Shown piece by piece: positions 8,642 through 16,542 of a stretch of 64,000 nt of DNA (positions are counted from its first letter, which is position 1; every line of letters starts with the position of its first letter). The stretch is taken from positions 4,898,001 through 4,962,000 of the forward strand of contig NZ_CP113343.1 in the NCBI RefSeq assembly GCF_026683955.1, given 5' to 3'. The DNA comes from Arthrobacter sp. MMS18-M83. Its GTDB lineage: Bacteria > Actinomycetota > Actinomycetes > Actinomycetales > Micrococcaceae. The position numbers were made by a program, and so were the translations under genes. Below the pieces are notes generated by a model, which saw only the letters and a list, made by a program, of their open reading frames with translations, ran no database searches and was not told where the DNA came from.

Positions 8642-9583
8642 ATGCCCCTGCACGGAGAAGCCTTGGCGGCGAGGGCGCAGGAACTTGTACAACGCCGGGA
8701 ACCGTTTGTGCGTGCCACGGTAGTGCGAGCCCAGCACCCCACCAGTGCCCATGCCGGCGACACGGCCCTGGTGCTCGCGAACGGCGAAATTGACGGATTC
8801 CTTGGGGGCACCTGCGTCGAGGCCTCCGTACGCGAATACGGCCTGCAGACGCTGTCCAGGCACGAACCGCTGCTATTGCGCGTCGTCCCAGGCGAGCCGT
8901 CCCGCATCCACGAGGAAGGCGCCGTGGAGGTCGCAAACCCCTGCCTCAGCGGTGGAGCGGTGGAGATCTTCCTCGAGCCGCAGATGCCCGCTCCCCGGGT
9001 GGTCGTGGTCGGCGCAACCCCCGTGGCACAAGCCCTGGGCGCCCTGGGTGCGATCCTCGACCTGGACATGGAGCTCACGAACGGAACAGCGGCAGAACCG
9101 CGGGCCGATGACGCCGCCCTCATCGTCGCGTCGCAGGGCCGGGACGAGGAGTCCTCATTGGAGGCCGCGCTCCGGATTGGGGTGCCATACGTCGCCCTTG
9201 TCGCCAGCCGCACCCGCGGCGCGGCCGTCCTGGCCTCACTCGACGTCGACGACGGCCAGCGCGCGCGTGTGCACAGCCCGGCCGGGCTGCTGCTGGGAGG
9301 CCGAACACCCGCCGAGATTGCGCTGTCGATACTGGCAGAGCTGGTGTCCGTGCGTCACCTTGGCGCGGCTGCAGAGAGTGCGACGCCGGAGACTGCGACG
9401 GCGGGCGCGGTGCCGGCGGATCCCGTACCAGCAACCGCCGTGGACCCTGTCTGCGGCATGAGCGTCGCTGCCGTGGAGTCTACGCTGCACGCCGAATACG
9501 ACGGGGCGACGTACTACTTCTGTTCTGCCGGATGCAGAAGAGCCTTCCTCGCCGATCCGGAGCGCTATGCCACTGCGCCTTGA
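8642..9583 (+). CDS. XdhC/CoxF-like molybdenum cofactor maturation protein with C-terminal YHS domain
   Basis: 313 residues. The N-terminal half has the XdhC-type GGTCVEASVRE segment, followed by a Rossmann-like part with VVVVGATPVAQAL and a late family motif LLLGGRTPAEIALSIL. Residues from about 268 form a YHS domain (VDPVCGMSV, later YYFCSAGCRRAF), a small metal-binding module. XdhC-type proteins bind and sulfurate molybdenum cofactor before insertion; in carboxidotrophs the homologues are CoxF and CoxI. The YHS domain could bring copper or another metal for the Mo-Cu site, which is only inference. It sits one base after coxL. Confidence 0.82.
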   Translation: MPLHGEALAARAQELVQRREPFVRATVVRAQHPTSAHAGDTALVLANGEIDGFLGGTCVEASVREYGLQTLSRHEPLLLRVVPGEPSRIHEEGAVEVANPCLSGGAVEIFLEPQMPAPRVVVVGATPVAQALGALGAILDLDMELTNGTAAEPRADDAALIVASQGRDEESSLEAALRIGVPYVALVASRTRGAAVLASLDVDDGQRARVHSPAGLLLGGRTPAEIALSILAELVSVRHLGAAAESATPETATAGAVPADPVPATAVDPVCGMSVAAVESTLHAEYDGATYYFCSAGCRRAFLADPERYATAP

Positions 9584-9661
9584 GCTCCCGACTCCCGGAA
9601 TCATTCCGGCGATCGGAGGGTCCGGCACTGCGCGGGGCGCCGACACCTTGGAACGTGCCCG

Positions 9662-10585
9662 ATGACCGGGCCTGCGCGGGCGGGGGCGGAAGACGATGTG
9701 CGGCGTCTGGTCCCCGACGTCGCTGCGCTCATGTCCACGCTGGACGACGGCGACTACCTGGCCGACGTCGGGCTGGCCACCGCACTGTTCTTGTCCGTCC
9801 GGCTACCGCAGCCCATCCTTCTGGAGGGCGAGGCCGGCGTCGGGAAAACCGAAGCGGCGAAGGCGCTCGCCAAGGTGCTGGACACTCCCCTGTATCGCTT
9901 GCAGTGCTACGAAGGCATCGACGCAGGTGAGGCACTCTACGAGTGGAACCATCAACGCCAGCTTCTGGGCATCCGGTTGGCCGAGGTCCGGGACGTCCAC
10001 ATGGAAGAGGCCGACCTTTTCGGGGAACAGTACCTGCTGCGCCGCCCGCTCCTCAAGGCGATCGAGCATCCCGGCCCTCGTCCGGCCGTCCTGCTGCTGG
10101 ACGAGATCGACCGGGCCGACGCAGAGTTTGAGGCCTTCACTTTCGAACTGCTGGCCGAGGCCGCCGTGACGATTCCCGAACTGGGCACTATCCGCGCCAC
10201 GCACCCGCCCGTCGTCGTCCTGACATCCAATCGGACCAGGGATCTGCACGACGCATTGACACGGCGCTGCCTCTACCACTGGATCGACTACCCCCAGCCC
10301 GAGCGCATCGCCGCGATCGTTCGCCGCAAGGTGCCTGGGAGCGCCGAGCCTCTCGCCCTTGATGCCGCATCCGCCATCACCAGGCTGCGGTCCCTGGACA
10401 TGGCCAAACCCCCCGGCATCGCGGAGGCAATCGACTGGGTTTCCGCGCTGACGGTGCTCGGCGTGGAACGATTGGATCCAGCAGCGGTGAAACAGACCTG
10501 GGGCTCGGTCCTGAAGAATCGCGACGATCTGGATACTGCGTGGTCCCGGGGCCCGGCTTGGGTGGCCGGAGCCGGCCATGACTGA
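9662..10585 (+). CDS. coxD: CoxD-type MoxR AAA+ ATPase
   Basis: 307 residues. Walker A GEAGVGKT at 56-63, Walker B LLLDEID near 152, sensor-1 TSNRTRDL and a C-terminal helical lid: the MoxR group of AAA+ proteins. CoxD of Oligotropha is required for building the [CuSMoO2] active site of CO dehydrogenase and works with CoxE. The gene follows a 78-bp gap after the XdhC/YHS gene and overlaps coxE by 8 bases. The start ATG 9662 has only a weak ribosome site (GGA), and no better upstream choice. Confidence 0.88.
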   Translation: MTGPARAGAEDDVRRLVPDVAALMSTLDDGDYLADVGLATALFLSVRLPQPILLEGEAGVGKTEAAKALAKVLDTPLYRLQCYEGIDAGEALYEWNHQRQLLGIRLAEVRDVHMEEADLFGEQYLLRRPLLKAIEHPGPRPAVLLLDEIDRADAEFEAFTFELLAEAAVTIPELGTIRATHPPVVVLTSNRTRDLHDALTRRCLYHWIDYPQPERIAAIVRRKVPGSAEPLALDAASAITRLRSLDMAKPPGIAEAIDWVSALTVLGVERLDPAAVKQTWGSVLKNRDDLDTAWSRGPAWVAGAGHD

Positions 10586-11819
10586 GTACGCGCTCAAGGA
10601 TGGCCGGGCCGCCGTCGATGCTGCAGCCCTGGCGGTCGGGTTCAGCACGGCCCTGCGGCGGGCGGGGCTGCCTGGCTCGCCCGACCGGGCGGCTTGGCTA
10701 GCGCGGGCACTCAGGATTGTGCCCCCGGTTGCCCGGGATCCGCTGTACTGGACTTGCCGGGTGGTACTTGTGTCCTCGCGGGAACAGCTGCCGGTATTCG
10801 ACTCCGTCTTTTCGGCCGCATTCGACGGGATGCTGAATCCTGCTGATACCCGCGGAGATGCGAACAGTCCCCGGGCGATCGGCGCGGAGGAACGAACCCG
10901 GGAGGCACCAGCGGGGCGACGCCCGGCCAATACGGAGGGTCGGGTCCCAGCGTCGCGGGCACCCATCGCCTCCCCCGACGCAGGCAAGGCCGACGAACCC
11001 AACGCACCGGAGCGAGAGGCAATCCTGGCCATGGCCTCGGCCGACGAGCACCTGCATGAGAAGTCCTTCGCCGAGCTCACCCCGGACGAAGCAGCCCAAG
11101 TACGGCAACTGGTGCGGCGCATCGTGCTGTCCACCCCGGAGCGCCGAAGCCGTCGGACCCGCCAATGGGCGCACGGCGGCGCCAAACTGGACTTACGGCG
11201 GACCATCCGTTCGGCTCGGCGCACCGGTGCCGACACAAGCTGCCTTGTCTATGCCCGCCGTCGCGCGCGTCCGCGCCGCTTGGTGTTCCTGTGCGACGTT
11301 TCCGGCTCCATGGAACCGTACACCCAGGTATTCCTCGCCCTGCTGCAAGGGGCAGTGGCCGGGGCCCAGGCCGAGGCATTCGTGTTTTCCACCCGGCTGA
11401 CCAGACTGACGCGCCAGCTTTCGAGTCGGAACGCAGACAAAGCCCTGGCCCTCGGAGCCGCTGCCGCCCCGGATTGGGCGGGCGGCACAAGGCTGGCGGA
11501 CAGTCTGCGAGCATTCATCGATGGCCATGGCCGCCGCGGACTGGCCAGGGGCGCCGTCATTGTCGTGCTTTCCGACGGCTGGGCCCAGGACGCGCCGGAG
11601 CTAGTGGACGCACAGATGGCGCGGCTAAGGCGCCTGGCCTACCGGATCGTCTGGGTCAATCCGAGGAAAGCCAGCGTGAACTATCAACCCCTAGCGGGCG
11701 GCATGGCCGCAGCACTGCCCTACTGTGACGCTTTCATCAGCGGACACAACTACACCGCTCTGGCCGAGGCGGCAACCGCCATTCGCGCAGACCGGCCACG
11801 TCCGGCGAGTTCGGCATGA
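10578..11819 (+). CDS. coxE: CoxE-type von Willebrand factor A domain protein
   Basis: 413 residues. A basic, helical N-terminal half is followed by a VWA domain whose MIDAS motif DVSGSM is at 240-245, with LSDGWAQD later. CoxE proteins pair with the MoxR ATPase CoxD in maturing the CO dehydrogenase metal site. It overlaps coxD and is the last gene of the operon. Residues about 90-145 are low-complexity Pro/Arg/Ala linker. The usual membrane anchor gene coxG is absent, so membrane attachment must be supplied from elsewhere or otherwise. Confidence 0.87.
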   Translation: MTEYALKDGRAAVDAAALAVGFSTALRRAGLPGSPDRAAWLARALRIVPPVARDPLYWTCRVVLVSSREQLPVFDSVFSAAFDGMLNPADTRGDANSPRAIGAEERTREAPAGRRPANTEGRVPASRAPIASPDAGKADEPNAPEREAILAMASADEHLHEKSFAELTPDEAAQVRQLVRRIVLSTPERRSRRTRQWAHGGAKLDLRRTIRSARRTGADTSCLVYARRRARPRRLVFLCDVSGSMEPYTQVFLALLQGAVAGAQAEAFVFSTRLTRLTRQLSSRNADKALALGAAAAPDWAGGTRLADSLRAFIDGHGRRGLARGAVIVVLSDGWAQDAPELVDAQMARLRRLAYRIVWVNPRKASVNYQPLAGGMAAALPYCDAFISGHNYTALAEAATAIRADRPRPASSA

Positions 11820-11848
11820 TTCAATGCGAAGGCCGCCCGTCATCGACC

Positions 11849-11863
11849 CCGGCGTTTTGCCGG
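11849..11863 (+). terminator. Possible weak hairpin after the cox operon
   Basis: CCGGC-GTTTT-GCCGG, 30 bases after the coxE stop. There is no T-tract, so it is at best a weak or Rho-assisted terminator. The rest of the 309-bp gap to 12128 shows no gene, RNA or dyad that I can support. Confidence 0.3.
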
Positions 11864-12128
11864 CTGGGCGTAACACCCAGAGCGGCCCGGTCGACTTTTT
11901 CAAACTTCGTCTTGCGCGCGGGCCGCTGATCATTCAGACTAACTACAGATCCGCAGGAAATACTTCCGCCGATCCAGTCTGCCGGACATAACGGCCAGCC
12001 ACCGCCCCATCACAGAATGCCGGGCGACCCCTCTCGAACCACCGCTTTCCGCCTCCCCGGATACGCCGGGCCCGGGAAGCCCTCCCCCATTGAGAGCCTG
12101 GCACACCCCCGCCGAGAAAGAGACCACG

Positions 12129-12383
12129 ATGATCAAACGCCACTCGGACGTCGTCCTGGAAATCACAGCCCACGACCCGGACACGATCGAAAACGACCTG
12201 AACACCGCCGTCGAAATCGCCCGCATGCACGCCATGCAGAACCACAGCCACGGCATCCTTGTTACCCAACACGGATACACCAACTACACGGTCGCCATCA
12301 GCCATGACGTTCCCTACGGGCAGACATACGAACGGCGCGAATTGCCGGGGAGCTCGCGGATGGAATCAGGGCAAGCCTGCTGA
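12129..12383 (+). CDS. Small conserved protein, 84 residues, unknown function
   Basis: ATG 12129 after a purine-rich GAGAAAGAGA stretch. The protein (MIKRHSDVVLEITA...) alternates short strands and one helix, with a segment GILVTQHGYTNYTVAIS and a close VPYGQTYERR; no cysteine, signal or membrane helix. It resembles short hypothetical proteins common in Arthrobacter-type genomes, from memory only. The gene stands alone between the cox operon and a divergently oriented oxidoreductase. Confidence 0.55.
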   Translation: MIKRHSDVVLEITAHDPDTIENDLNTAVEIARMHAMQNHSHGILVTQHGYTNYTVAISHDVPYGQTYERRELPGSSRMESGQAC

Positions 12384-12450
12384 GCCCTCGTCCTCCGACG
12401 CGGATCGGAGTTGGCCGACAGTTCCGCCTGCGCACGGCGTGAACAGGGCA

Positions 12451-13251
12451 TCACCCCCTCGGGTCACCGGGCACGCGCTCGGAGAGGAACTCCTCCCAAG
12501 TCCTCAGCCCAACGGCCCTGTCCACGGACAGGTTGGCGCCCTCTCGGATGGCCTTGGCCGCCCTTCCAGGCATCGGCACGGGAAGGAGGATGCGTCGCTC
12601 ACCGGCCGCGGCGAGATACGACCGGATGAGGTCACCCATCGGGTAAGAGACCGGCCCCGCAAGATCGGGCACCAGGCCTGCGGGCTCGCCGAGAGCGAGC
12701 TCGACGAGCCGGTCCGCGACCTCACCGGCGTCGACGGGTTGGAACCTGAAGCCTCTAGGCACTGGGATGACCGGGAGCTTGGCCATGGCCCGCGCCGTCA
12801 GCATCGTCAGTTCGAAGAACTGGGTGGCCCGGAGGGTGCTGAACGGGATTCCGGAGCCGGCTACGACCAGTTCGGCGTCCCGCTTGGACGCGAAGTAGCC
12901 GAAAGCCGCGCGGTCGAAGCCGCTCACGATCGGGATCGTGTCCGCCCCCACTACAGAAATGAACACAAGGTGCGCCACACCCGCGAGGGACGCTGCGGCG
13001 ACGAGGCGGCGGGCCTTCTCGCCGTCGCCCTTCTGCGCGCCCGCGCAATGCACCACAGTGCGGACACCTTCCATCGCGGCCTCGACTCCGTCGCCGGTGT
13101 CAAGGTCACATCTCGCGAACTCGATGACCTGCCCGGGCGCAGGGGCGTGACGGCCCGCCACGCGCACGGCGTTGCCCGTGTCCACTAGGCGCGAGGACAC
13201 GAGCCGCCCGAGCGTGCCGGTTCCGCCTGTCACCAAAATTGTCGAGTTCAT
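12451..13251 (-). CDS. NmrA-like NAD(P)-binding oxidoreductase (atypical SDR)
   Basis: 266 residues from ATG 13251, chosen because GAGGAG lies just upstream and the Rossmann motif TGGTGTLG (about 7-14) then takes its normal place. YFASKRDAEL gives the Tyr-x3-Lys-like pair near the middle, and the protein ends without further domain. Atypical SDRs of this group bind NAD(P)H and act as reductases or redox sensors; substrate cannot be deduced. Members often accompany sigma-factor or MerR-type stress genes. It forms no obvious operon: 126 bp separate it from the lipoprotein gene upstream. Confidence 0.85.
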   Translation of the reverse strand: MNSTILVTGGTGTLGRLVSSRLVDTGNAVRVAGRHAPAPGQVIEFARCDLDTGDGVEAAMEGVRTVVHCAGAQKGDGEKARRLVAAASLAGVAHLVFISVVGADTIPIVSGFDRAAFGYFASKRDAELVVAGSGIPFSTLRATQFFELTMLTARAMAKLPVIPVPRGFRFQPVDAGEVADRLVELALGEPAGLVPDLAGPVSYPMGDLIRSYLAAAGERRILLPVPMPGRAAKAIREGANLSVDRAVGLRTWEEFLSERVPGDPRG

Positions 13252-13377
13252 GGCCGTTCTCCTCTTCCGGACCGGTTGTCTGCCCTTTGTCGGTGGGCTC
13301 ATTTGCCATCATGGCATCCGGGACCCAAATCCTTCGGTTGCTAGGACAACACATCAGCATTCCGCGCAAGCCACGCC

Positions 13378-13755
13378 TCAGGAGCAAGTTCTAAGGAAGC
13401 TGGTGGCACCAGGTCGTGCATGGAAAGTCACGGTATGACCCCTGTCGTCATGGAAGACCGCACTTTGGCCCTCCACGGCGATAGTGCCCGACTGGTAGGG
13501 GTTGCCCCAGCCTGCAGGCGGGTTGCCGTGACCGTCGTCGAGCGGCTGGTCGGCGACGAAGAAGGAACCCTCCACCTGCGCTTCGTAAATGCCACAGTGC
13601 GTGAAGAGGGAGAAAGGGACAGCCAGGGGAGCGGTTGTGGTCGCACTTGCCGGTCCGTTGCTTTGCGGGGTTGCCGGGGCCGCACATCCACTCAGCATCG
13701 CCGTCGCGACAACCGCGGCAGCGACGGCTCGAACGTATCGTGCTGCGGCGTTCAC
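13378..13755 (-). CDS. Putative lipoprotein co-transcribed with a MerR regulator
   Basis: Start taken as GTG 13755, which shares GTGA with the stop of the upstream MerR gene; the longer ATG start at 13785 would overlap that gene by 34 bases. 125 residues: signal peptide with hydrophobic core VAAAVVATAM and lipobox LSGC, Cys24 being the predicted lipidated residue. The mature part has a Ser/Thr/Ala linker and a compact domain with HCGIYEAQ and TVTFHARPGA. Function unknown. Coupling to MerR suggests an envelope protein produced under the same stress. Confidence 0.7.
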   Translation of the reverse strand: MNAAARYVRAVAAAVVATAMLSGCAAPATPQSNGPASATTTAPLAVPFSLFTHCGIYEAQVEGSFFVADQPLDDGHGNPPAGWGNPYQSGTIAVEGQSAVFHDDRGHTVTFHARPGATSFLRTCS

Positions 13756-14144
13756 AGGTAGCTGCAGATCCGGCCGGCGTCGCACGCATCGGGGTCCGCG
13801 GCAGCCGCGACGGCATGGTACTCCGCGACGGTCGCGCGCAGTGCGACGAGTTCGGCGATCTGCGCGTCGAGGCCGGCCAGCTGACCGGCAAGAAGGTCCC
13901 TCACATGGGTGCAGGGAGAGCGGCCTGCGTCGCGCAGGATCAGGATTTCGCGGATCTGTGTCAGGGCCAGCCCTGCGGCGCGACCTCGTCGAATGAAGTC
14001 GAGCCTGTTGATGGTCTCGCGTGTGTAATGGCGGTATCCGTTGGCGGTGCGCTCCGCGACTGGCAGCAGCCCGAACTCTTCATAGAATCTCAGGGCCTTA
14101 CTCGTCATGCCCGCAGCTTGGGCGGCTTCACCGATTCGCACCAT
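13752..14144 (-). CDS. MerR family transcriptional regulator, metal/thiol-sensor type
   Basis: 130 residues from ATG 14144. N-terminal winged helix-turn-helix (IGEAAQAAGMTSKALRFYEE, about 4-23) with family motif GLLPVAERTANGYRHY, then the dimerisation helix. Effector-region residues Cys78, His80, Cys121 and Cys127 (CTH; CDAGRIC) resemble the ligands of the copper/zinc/mercury group. Such proteins activate promoters with over-long spacers. Dyads matching the CueR/ZntR-type CCTTCC...GGAAGG pattern lie before this gene (14169-14190) and before the thioredoxin gene (14576-14599), so it probably controls both. Confidence 0.85.
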   Translation of the reverse strand: MVRIGEAAQAAGMTSKALRFYEEFGLLPVAERTANGYRHYTRETINRLDFIRRGRAAGLALTQIREILILRDAGRSPCTHVRDLLAGQLAGLDAQIAELVALRATVAEYHAVAAAADPDACDAGRICSYL

Positions 14145-14168
14145 GCACCCCGTCCTCCTACCCTCTCG

Positions 14169-14190
14169 CCCTTCCACTGTAGGGGAAGGG
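14169..14190. promoter_or_regulatory. MerR-type operator dyad upstream of merR
   Basis: CCCTTCC (14169-14175), 8 bases, GGAAGGG (14184-14190): a perfect 7-bp inverted repeat 25 bases before the MerR start. It fits autoregulation by the adjacent MerR protein. The thioredoxin gene ends at 14212 just beyond it. Confidence 0.65.
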
Positions 14191-14211
14191 GTTCACGCGG
14201 TGTAGTACGGG

Positions 14212-14538
14212 TTAGCGAAGGTAATCAGCGAATTCCACTTCGAAGTACTGCTTCGCCCCGGCGCCGATCACGGAGATTCTTCGTTCGCCGTCCTTGAACA
14301 GGAATACCGACGGAACCGAATTAACCCCGAAGGCCCCTGCAGTTTCGGGATTTTCGTCGACATTGACTTTGACGACGTCGATTTTGTCGGCGTATTCGAC
14401 CGCGAGCTGTTCCAAGACCGGCGAAAGTCTTGCGCAGGGTCCAGACCAGTCCGCCCAGAATTCCACGACAACAGGTTTGGTTGACTTCAGCACATCGGCG
14501 TGGAAAGACGCGTCAGTTACATCTTTGGCCCGTTTCAT
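14212..14538 (-). CDS. Thioredoxin-fold protein with monothiol WSGPC site
   Basis: 108 residues from ATG 14538 (GGGGGAG upstream). Whole thioredoxin fold: KPVVVEFWADW, cis-Pro region NSVPSVFLF, C-terminal helix. The active site reads W31-S32-G33-P34-C35: the codon is TCT, so the nucleophilic first Cys of WCGPC is Ser. It cannot form the normal CXXC disulfide and is not a classical thioredoxin reductase substrate. It could act as a mixed-disulfide (mycothiol) carrier, chaperone or metal-binding protein. It lies directly upstream of the MerR gene and has a matching MerR-type operator. Confidence 0.85.
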   Translation of the reverse strand: MKRAKDVTDASFHADVLKSTKPVVVEFWADWSGPCARLSPVLEQLAVEYADKIDVVKVNVDENPETAGAFGVNSVPSVFLFKDGERRISVIGAGAKQYFEVEFADYLR

Positions 14539-14575
14539 GATCTCCCCCTTTTTCGCCTGCACCCTCGACCTTTGC

Positions 14576-14599
14576 ACCTTCCCCTAAGGGAAAAGTCAA
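14576..14599 (-). promoter_or_regulatory. MerR-type promoter/operator of the thioredoxin-like gene
   Basis: On the minus strand, TTGACT (14599-14594) is followed by the near-dyad CTTTTCCCTTAGGGGAAGG, placing the operator inside an extended (about 19-base) spacer as in MerR-controlled promoters. The -10 (CAAAGG) is poor, in line with dependence on an activator. Confidence 0.5.
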
Positions 14600-14747
14600 G
14601 GGGCAGTCAATAGGCGGCCGGACTGGCAACTTGGGCGAAAAGCCATCAAGCTAGAACAGGGGTAACCAGGGAGCGAAACGCACTCCCTCCGCACAGGAAG
14701 GCCCCGCAATTCCTAGACCAAGCCGGCCACCCAGGCCTTGGATCCGC

Positions 14748-15431
14748 ATGTACCTCAAGGCCAGCAATACCGGCCGGGCAGGCGCCAAAGACCTCGGCGG
14801 GCTCAAGCCCGTCGAGCCGGTCGCCTGGCAGGAGGGAGTGCCCCTCCTCGGCGAAGATCAGGTTTATGTGATGAAGAACGGGCAGGAGTACCACCCGGCG
14901 TGGTGCCACATTGTGTCCGACAAATGGAGTTGCGCACCGAGAGGGCTGCGCGTGACCCTTTTGGTCGACGTCGGGAAGCGGACCAGGTGCCAGGAATGCG
15001 AGCGATTGTTGAGCACAGTAGCGGAATCCATTACGAAGAATGACGAAACACACCCGGGGTCTATGCGCCAGACTAACCCGGTAATCCCGCTGCGAGTGGT
15101 TGGGGTCTCCCATGGAATCCTCTTCTTGGCGGCGGGACCGAAATACCAGGAACTCCTCAAGCAGACCGCGGTGGAGCCGGCGACCCCATTGATCGTTGAC
15201 GGCCGGCGCCACGGCATGCTCCTGCGAGTGGACGCCTCCCGCGACGAACCGCTCCTGGTTCTCCAGATGGACCCCCGTGCGACGTTCCGGAACGGCGCTT
15301 ATCAGGCGCGGCTGCGTCGCCCACTGCAGCGGTCCGCGACCAAACCCTATGCCGTGGACTCCGTTGAACCGGCGCCGAGGGCCAAGCACGCGGCCCGGCA
15401 CCCGGCGGTCACGGACGATATGGGAAGTTGA
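14748..15431 (+). CDS. Conserved hypothetical protein with Cys/His cluster
   Basis: 227 residues. The N-terminal half holds WCH, a Cys 8 residues on, and CQEC, a Cys3-His-like set (WCHIVSDKWSC ... RCQECE) that could bind zinc. The C-terminal half contains VVGVSHGILFLAAGP and a strand-rich region ending in a basic tail. No recognisable enzyme motif, signal or membrane segment. The start ATG 14748 has no clear ribosome site; ATG 14868 would be an alternative but would lose 40 residues. A longer opposite-strand frame here was judged a shadow. Confidence 0.55.
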   Translation: MYLKASNTGRAGAKDLGGLKPVEPVAWQEGVPLLGEDQVYVMKNGQEYHPAWCHIVSDKWSCAPRGLRVTLLVDVGKRTRCQECERLLSTVAESITKNDETHPGSMRQTNPVIPLRVVGVSHGILFLAAGPKYQELLKQTAVEPATPLIVDGRRHGMLLRVDASRDEPLLVLQMDPRATFRNGAYQARLRRPLQRSATKPYAVDSVEPAPRAKHAARHPAVTDDMGS

Positions 15432-15502
15432 GCCGATACCGGCCGAAGCCGCCGACTCCAACCCAGAAGATGCCGGGCGCGGCTGAGGCCCGGCACCCGG
15501 CG

Positions 15503-16534
15503 TTACCGGCCGCCCTCGATCTTCCGGCTGCGTTGGTTCTGGGCCATCGGGCCGTACGGATACACGCCGACGCGCGGTTGGCTGGCCTGGGTGAGCCGCC
15601 CGGTTTCCTCGGGGCTGAGTTCCAGGTCCGCAGCGGCAAGGTTGTCCGCCAGCTGTTCCGTTGTGCGAGCACCGAGGATCACGGAGGTCACGGCAGGCCG
15701 GTCCACCAACCATGCCAAGGCTACCTGGGAGGCACTGACACCATGATCCGCGGCGACCTTTTCCACCGTTCCGATGATGTCCCACGTGCGCGGGTCCTCG
15801 TTCCGGGCCTGCCATGCCTCCATGCCGCGTTCCGGGTTCTCGCCCAGGCGGGTGGCGCCGACGGGCGGTTCGTCGCGCTTGTACTTGCCGGAGAGCCAAC
15901 CGCCACCCAATGGCGACCATGGCAGCAGCCCGACGCCGGCATCCAGGGAAGCCGGAACGATCTCCGATTCGATCTCACGGACCAGCAGGCTGTACTGCGG
16001 CTGCAGGGTCACCGGTGCGCTCCAGCCAAGGGCCTTGGCCACGTGGACGGCCTTGGTCAATTGCCACCCCAGGAAGTTGGAGAAGCCGTAGTAGGCGATC
16101 TTGCCACTGCTGACGGAGTCGTGCAGGAAACGCAGCGTCTCCTCCAAAGGCGTAATGGGGTCCCACGCGTGCATTTGGTAGAGGTCTATCTGCTCCACGC
16201 CCAGGCGGCGCAGCGAGTCGTCCAACGCCCGCGTGAGGTGGCGTCGGGAGGTGCCGACGTCGTTCGGCGCCGTCCCCATGGGGAAGCGGCCCTTGGTGGC
16301 CAGCACCACTTGGTCCCGCGCATCGGGCCGTTCGGCGAGCCAGCGGCCGATGATTTCCTCCGATACCCCGGCGCTGTAAACGTCGGCGGTGTCGATGAAG
16401 TTGCCGCCGGCTGCGACGTAGCTGTCCAGGATGTCGCGGGACGTTTCCTCGGTGGCCTCGGCCCCGAAGGTCATGGTTCCCAGCGCGTAGTTCGAAACCA
16501 CGGCGCCGCTGTTGCCCAAAGTGCGATACTGCAT
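15503..16534 (-). CDS. Aldo/keto reductase
   Basis: 343 residues from ATG 16534 (TGAGGAAC upstream), usual AKR length. Catalytic tetrad elements: Asp and Tyr in FIDTADVYS, Lys in LATKGRF, His in LYQMHAWD; C-terminal NADPH-binding part with ILGARTTEQLADNL. Soluble NADPH-dependent carbonyl reductase of the family often annotated as general stress protein 69-like; substrate unknown. It lies 8 bases downstream of the NAD-dependent epimerase gene and is clearly its operon partner. Confidence 0.9.
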   Translation of the reverse strand: MQYRTLGNSGAVVSNYALGTMTFGAEATEETSRDILDSYVAAGGNFIDTADVYSAGVSEEIIGRWLAERPDARDQVVLATKGRFPMGTAPNDVGTSRRHLTRALDDSLRRLGVEQIDLYQMHAWDPITPLEETLRFLHDSVSSGKIAYYGFSNFLGWQLTKAVHVAKALGWSAPVTLQPQYSLLVREIESEIVPASLDAGVGLLPWSPLGGGWLSGKYKRDEPPVGATRLGENPERGMEAWQARNEDPRTWDIIGTVEKVAADHGVSASQVALAWLVDRPAVTSVILGARTTEQLADNLAAADLELSPEETGRLTQASQPRVGVYPYGPMAQNQRSRKIEGGR

Positions 16535-16542
16535 GATGTTCC

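Noticed and set aside
7771..9213. 480-residue minus-strand frame behind coxL
   Set aside because: Shadow of the coxL and XdhC/YHS codons in high-GC DNA; Ser/Arg/Pro-rich text.
9803..11236. 477-residue minus-strand frame
   Set aside because: Antisense to coxD and coxE, which have intact Walker and MIDAS motifs.
14646..15920. 424-residue open frame on the minus strand
   Set aside because: Spans two real genes on mixed strands; composition is Arg/Gly/Pro-rich and no motif is found.
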